DNA of 64,000 nucleotides from Anomaloglossus baeobatrachus (taxonomy: Eukaryota > Chordata > Amphibia > Anura > Aromobatidae). The notes beneath the pieces are model-generated. The model had not been told where the DNA came from. It was given only the letters and a program-made list of their open reading frames with translations, and searched no databases. The stretch lies in NCBI RefSeq assembly GCF_048569485.1, contig NC_134357.1, forward strand, positions 478,603,260 to 478,667,259, in the 5' to 3' direction. Position numbers and translations under genes: made by a program. Of the stretch, positions 43,001-53,900 are shown one piece after another (the first letter of the stretch is position 1; every line of letters starts with the position of its first letter).

Positions 43001-46000
43001 GAGAAGGAGCGCGGCATGTAAGGCTCCAGCCTTGGAAATCAACCTTACAACACCGCCGACACAGTGGGGTGAGAAGGGACATGCCAGGAGTCCAGACGTG
43101 GACCCGCTTTTCTTCAAACTCTTTCCAAAAATCAAACAAATCAGATGAGAATGCATGTGTGGATGTATGCCTCCTGAACACAAAGCGATAAACTGGCTGG
43201 GACTGGCTCACCAGGGGGTGTATAAGCTCAGAGGGAGGAGCTACACTTTTAAGTGTAGTACTTTGTGTGTCCTCCGGAGGCAGAAGCTAAACACCCATGG
43301 TCTGGGTCTCCCAAAGGAACGATAAATAAATGTAGTATAGTTCTCCTGATAAGCTATGTCTCTTACCTCATGTGCAGGGCATTACAGTTTAGGTATCGAT
43401 GGTTACGACCACGGGCAACTAAATGCTGCTATATGAGTGGATGTAACCATGGATACCTAAGCTGCAACGCCCTGCACATGAGGTAAGAGACATAGCTAAT
43501 CAAAACCATACAACATACTCTAAATGGAGGTATTTGCTATTATTATTATTATTACTACACCTACTGCATATTGGGATAGGATGTTGGAGATGGGAATACC
43601 CTTTTAGGTGTTGTGGACTGAGGGCTTACAGGAATCCAGCATGACCTGAAATGTAGCATTAGTTGTAATAAAAACAGAAGCCATGATTTGACTAAACGTC
43701 AGTAACGTGAAATGATCCCATTTTTTTCCTCCAAGTGTCACATAAACTTTTTCATTTGCTGTGCTGTCAGTATAATCCTTTAAATCCTGTGAACTGAGAG
43801 CTAACAGGAATCCAGCAGGACCTCAAATGTAGCATTGGCTGTAATTAATATAGTCATAATGGACTAACCATCAGTAAACTGGGAAAAAGATGGATAAAAA
43901 CTGGCAGAATTCTTGGCATAGCAATCTATGTTTCTAAAGCCTGCTTTACATGTGTCGATTTCACGTGCGATCTCACCCGCCCCCATCGTTTGTGCGGCAC
44001 GGGCAATTTGTTGCCCGTTTCCCACAATGCTGTAACCCCCTGTCACACGTACTTATCTTCCAAACGACCTCGCTGTGAGATGAGATGAGTGGGACATAAA
44101 CATACCACCCACCTCTTTCCTTCAACATTGCCGGCGGGACGCAGGTAAGTTGTGTTCATCGTTCCCAGGGTGTCACATGGAGCGATGTGTGCTGCCCCGG
44201 GAACAATGAACAACCGGACGTTCGATTTTTAGAAAATGAGCGACGTGTTAATGATGAACAAGAAGGTGAGTATTTCTGCTTGCTCACCGCTGTCACACGC
44301 TACGATATCACTAACGATGCCGGATGTGCGTCACTTACGACGTGACCCCGCCGACATCTCGTTAGATATATCGTAGTGTGTAAAGCCCGCTTTAGGGTAC
44401 ATGCCCATGATCAGGACCCACTGCAGGAGAACACAGGAGTCCACAGCTGTCTGTGCCCACGATCAAGGTTCGGGGAGCTGTGGACTTTCGCTTGTGTTCT
44501 CCCTATGGAGAATACTTGCGACTCCGCAGCACAGAATTGACATGCTTGTGGCTCGGAAAGCCGCACTGCAGGTCAGTTTTCGCTGCGGGCCATACATGCA
44601 CAGTGGGCATGGGATTTCTAGAAATTCTATCCATTGTGCTTGTACTGTGCATCGCAGCATTTTGGACGCAGCGAAAACACACTGCATCGAAAACACTGCA
44701 AACACTGACTGTGGGCACGGGCCATTAGACCAGGGTCACACTGGCGTACGGCATCCGAAGTGAGAGCATTGGATGCGATACACTAATGACCCTCGGCTCC
44801 TGCTCTGCTAAGAGCGTGAGCCAAGTGTCATTATACTGTGATGCGATCCTGTGATTGGATCACAGCTGTGGAGGAGAGGGAGGGAGTAATCTCGCCATCT
44901 CCTTCATTATCAGCCTCTGTGTATATTGCACTGCACTCCAATTTCATCTGAGTGCAATGCGATGTTTGACTCGCACCCATACACTTGTATGGGTGCGAAG
45001 AAATACGGATTGGCATACACTTGCAGCATGCTTTTCAACATCCGATTAGGGATGAAAAAACAATCGCAGATGGGAACAGCCTCATAGAGAAACATGGCTT
45101 CGAGTGTAATGTGATTTTTTTTATCACATTCCACTTGGCCCATTTTACTCGCCTTGTGTCCTAAGCCTTTTTGTATTTGGCAAATATAAATAATTTTAGT
45201 TCCTAATTGACCTAAAAAAGAGAATTTTGTTTACTTACCGTAAATTCTTTTTCTTATAGTTCCGTATTGGGAGACCCAGACCATGGGTGTTTAGCTTCTG
45301 CCTCCGGAGGACACACAAAGTACTACACTTAAAAGTGTAGCTCCTCCCTCTGAGCTTATACACCCCCTGATGAGCAGACTCAGCCAGTTTAGTGCAAAAG
45401 CTGAAGGAGAATAGCCACCCACAAGTAAAACAGAGCAAGAACCGGAACAACCGGAGACTCTGTCCACGACAACAGCCGGTGATAACACGCGGAACAAGAA
45501 ATTGCCAACAGGCAACAGGGAGGGAGCTAGGTCTCCCAATACGGAACTATAAGAAAAAGAATTTACGGTAAGTAAACAAAATTCTCTTTTTCTTTATCGT
45601 TCCTTTGGGAGACCCAGACCATGGGACGTCTCAAAGCTGTCCCTGGGTGGGAAATAAAAAGAAAAACTAAGAAGTAGGCAGAACCTAACTTCACAAATGG
45701 GCGACAGCCGCCTGAAGGATGCGTCTGCCCAAGCTCGCATCTGCCGAAGCATGAGCATGCACTTGGTAGTGCTTTGAAAAGGTATGCAGGCTAGTCCAAG
45801 TGGCAGCCTGACAGACTTGTTGAGCCGTAGCCTGGTGCCTAAAAGCCCAAGAGGCACCGACAGCTCTGTTCGAGTGTGCCTTGATCCCCGGCGGGGGAGG
45901 CACCTGAGAACACTGGTAGGCATCCAAAATGTTTGACCTAATCCAACGGGCTAAGGTTGGCTTAGAAGCAGAGAGGCCCTTGCGCCGACCTGTGGTTAGC

Positions 46001-49000
46001 ACAAAAAGAGAAGTGCACCGCCTAAGAGCAGCGGTGCGAGACAGATAGATCCGGAGAGCACGCACCAGATCCAGAGTACGCAGGGCTTTTTCAAAGCGAT
46101 GAACAGGAGCCGGACAAAAGGAAGGTAGGGTAATGTCCTGGTTAAGGTGGAAAGGAGAGACCACCTTAGGAAGAAAGTCCGGAGTCGGACGGAGAACCAC
46201 CTTGTCTTGATGAAAAACCAAAAAAGGTGACTCCGAAGAGAGCGCAGCCAAATCGGAGACTCTCCTGAGGGAAGTTATGGCCACCAGAAAGGCCACTTTC
46301 TGTGAAAGACGAAACAAAGAAACCTACCTAAGAGGCTCAAAGGGGGGTTTCTGCAAAACTGTGAGAACCAAATTAAGGTCCCAGGGATCCAAGGGCCGCC
46401 GATACAGCGGAATGATGCGAGACGCGCCTTGCATGAAGTTGCGGACCTGAGCCAGCCGGGCGTGACGCCTCTGGAACAGCACTGACAGAGCTGAGACTTG
46501 TCCCTTGAGAGAGTTGAGGGACAGTCCTAGCTGCAGACTGGACTGTAGAAAGGACAGAAGCGTCGGCAAGGAGAATGGCCAAGGAGGATGGCCGGAAGAG
46601 CGACACCAGGACAGGAAAATTTTCCAAGTCCTGTGATAGATCTTGGCGGAGGATGACTCGACGGCCCTCCATTCTGATCTTGCGCAGGACTCTGGGCAAG
46701 AGAGCTAGAGGGGGAAACACGTAGGACAGACGAAACTGGGACCAGTCTTGAACCAGAGCGTCCGCGGCGAATGCCTGAGGATCGTGGGAGCGAGCCACGT
46801 AAACAGGAACTTTGTTGTTGTGACGGGATGCCATTAGGTCCACGTCCGAAGTGCCCCAGTTGCGGCAGATTGACTGAAACACTGCCGGGTGCATTGACCA
46901 CTCGCCACTGTCCACGGTTTGACGGCTGAGATAATCTGCCTCCCAGTTTTCCACGCCTGGGATGTGGACTGCGGATATGGTGGACTTGGAGTCCTCCGCC
47001 CATTGAAGGATGCGTTGTACCTCCAACATTGCCAGGCGGCTGAGTGTCCCGCCTTGGTGATTGATGTAGGCAACCGCTGTCGCGTTGTCTGACTGGACTC
47101 GGATGTGCCTGCCCGCCAACAGGTGGTGAAAAGCTAGGAGAGCCAGAAGCACGGCTCTAGTTTCCAGCACATTGATCGAAAGGGCTGACTCGGACGGAGT
47201 CCAAGTGCCCTGCGCTCTGTGGTGGAGACATACCGCTCCCCAGCCGGATAGACTGGCATCTGTGGTGAGGATCACACAGGACGGGGCCAGGAAGGAGCGC
47301 CCCTGGGACAGAGAGAGGGGCCGAAGCCACCACTGAAGAGAGCTCCTGGTCTGTGGCGACAGAGCCACTAACCTGTGCAAGGAGGAAGGCCGCTTGTCCC
47401 AACAGCGGAGAATGTCCAGCTGCAGGGGACGCAGATGGAACTGGGCAAAGGGAACAGCCTCCATTGACGCCACCATTTGACCCAGCACCTGCATCAGGCG
47501 CCTGAGGGTATAACGGCGGGGCCTCAGCAGAGAGCGCACCGCCAGTTGGAGGGACTGCTGTTTGACTAAGGGCAACTTCACAAGTGCCGGCAAAGTCTCG
47601 AACTGCATCCCTAGGTACGTGAGACTCTGGGTCGGAGTCAGAGTGGATTTGGGAAGATTGACAAGCCACCCGAATTGGGCTAGAGTGGCGAGAGTGAGCG
47701 AGACACTCCGCTGACAGTCCTCGCTGGATGAAGCCTTGACTAGAAGGTCGTCCAGGTAAGGAATCACTGCCAACCCCTGTAGGTGCAGGACCGCAATCAC
47801 TGCTGCCATGACCTTGGTGAATACCCGAGGAGCTGTGGCCAACCCGAAGGGGAGAGCCACGAATTGGAAATGATCTTCTCCGATTGCAAAACGTAGCCAA
47901 CGCTGGTGTGAAACTGCAATTGGCACATGCAGATAGGCATCTCTGATGTCGATGGATGCCAGGAAATCCCCTTGGGTCATTGAAGCAATGACTGATCGCA
48001 GAGACTCCATGCGAAAGTGCCGCACCTGAACATGCTTGTTGAGAAGCTCGAGATCCAGGATGGGCCGGAAGGAACCGTCCTTTTTGGGGACTAGGAAGAG
48101 ATTTGAGTAGAAACCTCTGAACCGTTCCCGGGCGGGAACCGGTACAATTACTCCGTTGGCCTGCAAGGATGCCACGGCTTGTGAGAAGGCGGCGGACTTG
48201 GAGCAGGGGGGAGTTGAGAGAAAAAATCTGTTTGGCGGGCTGGAAGAGAATTCTATCCTGTAGCCGTGGGAGATAATATCCCTCACCCACTGATCGGAGA
48301 CGTGTTGAAACCACGCGTTGCCAAAGTGGGAGAGCCTGCCACCGACTAAGGACGTTGCTGACGCTGACAGATAGTCACAAGGAGGCTGCCTTAGCGGCAG
48401 CACCTCCTGCAGTCTTCTGTGGACGCGCTTTTGGGCGCCAGTTGGATTTCTGGTCCTTGGCTGAGTTAGTGGACGAGGCCGAGGGCTTAGAGGACGACCA
48501 GTTGGAGGAACGAAAGGAACGAAACCTCGACTGATTCCTACCCTGGACAGGTTTCCTGGTTTTGGTTTGTGGCATGGAAGTACTCTTCCCGCCAGTAGCT
48601 TCCTTAATAATTTCATGCAGCTGTTCACCGAACAGCCGGGACCCAGCAAAAGGGAGCCCAGCAAGGTACTTCTTTGAAGAAGCATCTGCCTTCCACTCTC
48701 GAAGCCACAAGATCCTGCGGATAGCGAGGGAATTAGCCGAAGCCACCGCAGTGCGGTGAGAAGCCTCCAGCATGGCAGACATGGCATAGGATGAAAAAGC
48801 TGAAGCTTGGGAAGTTAAGGCAACCATTTCGGGCATAGATTCCCTGGCGAGGGAATGCATCCCCTCTAGAGAAGCAGAGATGGCTTTGAGAGCCCACACT
48901 GCCATCAGCCACCGACACAACGGTCCGGGCTGAGAGTCTAGACACCGGGGGGTCTACCTTTGGGGAATGAGCCCACTCCTTGACCACCTCAGGTGGAAAG

Positions 49001-50844
49001 GGAAAGCGGTCATCAGAACCACGCTTTGGGAAGCGTTTGTCAGGACAGGCCCTGGGCTTGGTCACAGCGGCCTGAAAACTGGAGTGGTTAAAGAACACAC
49101 TCTTTGCTCTCTTAGGCGAGGTAAACTGGTGCTTTTCTGCCAGAGAGGGTTGCTCCTCTGATACTGGCGGATTGAGATCCAGTACAGAATTAATGAAGCA
49201 ATCAAATCACTAACATCTGAGTCAGTTTCGGACAGATCAATGGGGTACATGGAGTTAACCTCCGAGCCCCCCGTAAAGGCATCCTCCTCATCCTGTGAGT
49301 CAGCTCCTGAATCAGAGCCGCGGGACGAGGAAGGAGAGGGAACCCTGCGTCTCTTCTTAGGAGGACGGGGTCTGGGACCAGATGATGAATCCTCTGTGAG
49401 CTCCGGTCCTGAGAGACCCCTAGCAGCAGAGGCACCCTGTGAAGGGGGCTGATGCATGTTCAGCAAAGTCCTGGACAGAAGTCCCACGGACTCAGCAAAA
49501 GACTGGGAGATAGACCTAGAAAAGGATTCTACCCAAGCCGGGGGTTCAGCCACAGGAGCAGGAGCAGCCTGAGAGACCACTGGGGGTGAGACTCCAGGCT
49601 GAGGCACCGCCAGGTTAGAGCAGGCATCACAATGTGGATAGATGCTCGGTTCAGGCAGCAGGAGCTTACATTAAGTGCATACTGAATAAAGCTTTGGAGC
49701 CTTGCTCCTCGTGTGAGACATGCTGCTGGAGTGGGGGCTCTGCAAGAGAATGAACCCCAGAGAGTATATACAGAGGTCCACAACCAGAGGTTGTGGCTTA
49801 CCAGACCGCTGAAGCGGTTTGTGTGCCCTCCAGATCCCAAAGCCCGGACCTCCAAACACAGCACCCAGCAGGGATGCAGAGCGCAGACCAGCGTCTGAGT
49901 GAATCTCTGAGAAAATGGCCGCCGGAGCGAAGAAAGGGGGCGGGACTTTGCTCTGAGAGCGGGATCTGGAGGGCCATAGAAACCTACAGGGGAGGAGACA
50001 CGCACAGCAGTGGGGAGTGTCCCTCCCCTGTGCAGAACGGCCGCCGGGCGGAGCCGAGCCTGTCCCTCTGCATGAGTGACATGCGAGGGCAGTGAAACAG
50101 AAACTAGGCCTCCGGCGAAGCCGGGGCCTAAATTTGAGCGGCGAAGCCGACGAGCAGGCACCATCGGCGTGGTTCTCGTGCAACAGCTAGAGAACCCGCT
50201 GGAAATGTCAAAAAAACACAGCAAACACACTCTCCCCCAAACAATAAAGCACAGGGACCCCCAACATAAACGTCTCAGGTACTTAGCTGCCGAGCGGCAG
50301 GGCCATGTCCCTGGCGATGAGTGCTCCGATCCAGCAGGGTCCTGAAGGGCTGCGGATGGAGACCGGTCTCCTGCTAGGCATGGAGACCGTGCTGGCTCCC
50401 ACTTCAAGCCAGAGCCCATGAGGGATGGAGAAGGAGCGCGGCATGTAAGGCTCCAGCCTTGGAAATCAACCTTAACAACACCGCCGACACAGTGGGGTGA
50501 GAAGGGACATGCCGGGAGTCCAGACATGGACCCGCTTTTCTTCAAACTCTTTCCAAAAATCAAAGAAATCAGATGAGAATGCATGTGTGGATGTATGCCT
50601 CCTGACACAAAGCGATAAACTGGCTGAGTCTGCTCATCAGGGGGTGTATAAGCTCAGAGGGAGGAGCTACACTTTTAAGTGTAGTACTTTGTGTGTCCTC
50701 CGGAGGCAGAAGCTAAACACCCATGGTCTGGGTCTCCCAAAGGAACGATAAAGAAATGGGAAAGGTTTATTCTTTCATGTCAGATAGTGAGAAAAACATG
50801 CAGATGTGTCTTTATAGATGGTGTATGTAAACTTCCGGTTTCAG

Positions 50845-50880
<36 letters not shown>

Positions 50881-50935
50881 ATATTATTATATATACGTAC
50901 ACACACATTAAATATAAATATACATACGTATGTGC

Positions 50936-50974
<39 letters not shown>

Positions 50975-53900
50975 CTTGGAAAAGCCCCTTTAATATTACC
51001 TACCTGTTCGAGTGTTGACTGTGAAAAGCTGTACTCCTCCACGTTGAATGAACGCTTTACTGGAGAAAAAGGACAGAAAATAAATCTCAATTTAATCCAT
51101 AACATCTATATTAACCCCTTCATAACTGGATGGGGTTTTTCCCCTCCCCTAAAACGATCCACATTTTTTTTCTTTAAATAGACAGGGCTAGTTGTAAGTT
51201 TGAATTAAGCCGTTCATGTCATAGAAGAGAGGGACTGGGAGACTTGGAAGAGACCTCAAGGCTCATCGGGTCCAACCCCCTGCGAGTGCAACACAGTGGT
51301 TTTGTTAGTTTAGAGGCTTAATAAAAATTCAGAAATTTGTAGAATAAAAAAATTTAGTTTTTTGTTCCCGTGTTACAAGACTTATAACTTGTCTTTATGC
51401 GGGGCGAGCTGACGTAGTTATTGGTGCCACACACAATGCATTGATCATTTTCTATTACAATTTGTGGGGGCTGCGAGATGCCAAAAACAAAAAAAGTGCC
51501 AATTAGGTGTTTTTATTTTTTTCTACTGCATTTCAATTCATTTTCTAATTTCATAGATCGGACTTTTGTGAAGCAGCAATAAGAAATATGATTTTTTTTT
51601 TAATACTTTAAAGTTGGATTGGGGAAAAGGGGACGGATTAAAACTTTTTTTTCGGGCAATTTCTAATATATATGAAGGGAATTTTGTTTACTTACCGTAA
51701 ATTTCTTTTCTTCTAGCTCCTATTGGGAGACCCAGACAATTGGGTGTATAGCTTCTGCCTCCGGAGGCCACACAAAGTATTACACTTTAAAAAGTGTAAC
51801 CCCTCCCCTCTGCCTATACACCCTCCCGTGCATCACGGGCTCCTCAGTTTTGGTGCAAAAGCAGGAAGGAGGAAACTTATAAATTGGTCTAAGGTAAATT
51901 CAATCCGAAGGATGTTCGGAGAACTGAAAACCATGAACCAAAAGAACAATTCAACATGAACAACATGTGTACACAAAAGAACAAACAGCCCGAAGGGAAC
52001 AGGGGCGGGTGCTGGGTCTCCCAATAGGAGCTAGAAGAAAAGGAATTTACGGTAAGTAAACAAAATTCCCTTCTTCTTTGTCGCTCCATTGGGAGACCCA
52101 GACAATTGGGACGTCCAAAAGCAGTCCCTGGGTGGGTAAAAGAATACCTCGATAAAAAGAGCCGACAACGACCCCCTCTTACAGGTGGGCAACCGCCGCC
52201 TGAAGGACTCGCCTACCTAGACTGGCGTCTGCCGAAGCATAGGTATGCACCTGATAGTGTTTCGTGAAAGTGTGCAGACTAGACCAGGTAGCTGCCTGAC
52301 ACCCTGCTGAGCCGTAGCCCGGTGCCGCAATGCCCAGGACGCACCCACGTCTCTGGTAGAATGGGCTTTCAGCCCCAAAGGAAGCGGAAGCCCAGAAGAA
52401 CGGTAGGCTTCAAGAATCGGTTCCTTGATCCACCGAGCTAAGGTTGACTTGGAAGCCTGCGAACCCTTACGCTGGCCAGCGACAAGGACAAAGAGCGCAT
52501 CTGAACGGTGCAGGGCGCCGTGCGAGACACGTAGAGCCGGAGAGCTCTCACCAGATCTAACGAGTGCAAATCCTTTTCACATTGGTAAACTGGATGAGGG
52601 CAAAATGAAGGTAAGGAGATATCCTGATTGAGATGAAAAGGGGATACCACCTTAGGGAGAAATTCCGGGACCGGACGCAGAACCGCCTTATCCTGGTGAA
52701 AAACCAGGAAGGGGGCTTTGCATGACAGCGCTGCCAGCTCCGACACTCTACGGAGCGATGTAACTGCCACTAGAAATGCCACCTTCTGCGAAAGACGTGA
52801 TAAAGAGACATCCCGCAGCGGCTTGAAAGGTGGTTTCTGAAGAGCCGTTAGCACCCTGTTAAGATCCCAGGGTTCCAGCGGACGCTTGTAAGGTGGGACT
52901 ATGTGGCAAACTCCCTGCAGGAACGTGCGGACCTGCGGAAGCCTGGCTAGACGCTTTTGAAAAAATACGGATAGCGCCGATACTTGTCCCTTGAGAGAGC
53001 CGAGAGACAAACCCTTGTCCATTCCGGATTGAAGGAATGAAAGAAAAGTGGGTAAGGCAAAGGGCCAGGGAGAAAAACCCTTATCAGAGCACCAGGATAA
53101 GAAGATCCTCCAAGACCTGTGATAGATCTTGGCGGACGTTGGTTTCCTGGCCTGTCTCATAGTGGCAATGACATCTTGAGATAACCCTGAGGACGCTAGG
53201 AGCCAGGACTCAATGGCCACACAGTCAGGTTGAGGGCCGCAGAATTCAGATGGAAAAACGGCCCTTGAAACAGCAAGTCTGGGCGGTCTGGGAGCGCCCA
53301 CGGTTGACCCACCGTGAGATGCCACAGATCCGGGTACCACGACCGCCTCGGCCAATCTGGGGCGACGAGAATGGCGCGACGGCAGTCGGACCTGATCTTG
53401 CGCAGCACTCTGGGCAGCATCGCCAGAGGAGGAAATACATAGGGCAGTCGAAACTGCAACCAATCCTGAACTAATGCGTCCGCCGCCAGAGCTCTGTGAT
53501 CTTGAGACCGGGCCATGAATGCCGGGACTTTGTTGTTGTGCCGTGACGCCATGAGATCGACGTCCGGCGTTCCCCAGCGGCGACAGATCTCTCGAAACAC
53601 GTCTGGGTGAAGAGACCATTCCCCCGCGTCCATGCCCTGTCGGCTGAGAAAATCTGCTTCCCAGTTTTCTACGCCCGGGATGTGAACTGCGGAGATGGTG
53701 GAAGCTGTGGCTTCCACCCACTGCAGAATTCGTCGGACTTCCTGGAAGGCTTGACGACTGCGAGTGCCGCCTTGGTGGTTGATGTATGCGACGGCAGTGG
53801 CGTTGTCCGACTGGATCCGGATTTGCCTGCCCTCCAGCCATCGATGAAAGGCCAATAGGGCTAGATACACTGCCCTTATCTCCAGAATATTGATCTGAAG

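Larger units (their letters stand above)
37430..43328 (-). mobile_element. DIRS-like element (DIRS-c) in the last ABCA5 intron
   Basis: ITRs of 125 bp (37481-37605 and 43189-43313) are identical in a hand comparison. An internal complementary region lies at about 37737-37838. Gag-like, reverse transcriptase/RNase H/methyltransferase-like and recombinase regions all have long open readings on the minus strand. Of the five DIRS copies this is the one that looks closest to whole. It has the same sense as ABCA5. The nearest relative is DIRS-d, 1.9 kb further right. Confidence 0.93.
37348..43610. mobile_element. long-arm foldback MITE interrupted by DIRS-c
   Basis: The outer arms, left AAGGGCTAGTCCCATCTCC and the matching complement at the right end near 43540-43608, are inverted repeats flanked by TTA. 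An inner pair lies at about 43352-43410 and 43440-43497, built on CTCTTACCTCATGTGCAGGG. The TTA flank fits PIF/Harbinger-type non-autonomous elements. The MITE alone is about 370 bp. Confidence 0.75.
45217..50755 (-). mobile_element. DIRS-like element (DIRS-d) in the last ABCA5 intron
   Basis: ITRs of 124 bp (45268-45391 and 50616-50739) are identical in a hand comparison. An internal complementary region lies at about 45530-45628. Regions on the minus strand are gag-like (about 49724-48375), reverse transcriptase to methyltransferase-like (about 48330-46660) and recombinase (about 46640-45691). It is the same subfamily as DIRS-c but has a different ITR variant. It is broken, with a few breaks. 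Same sense as ABCA5; its 5' end is only about 250 bp from the penultimate exon. Confidence 0.92.
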
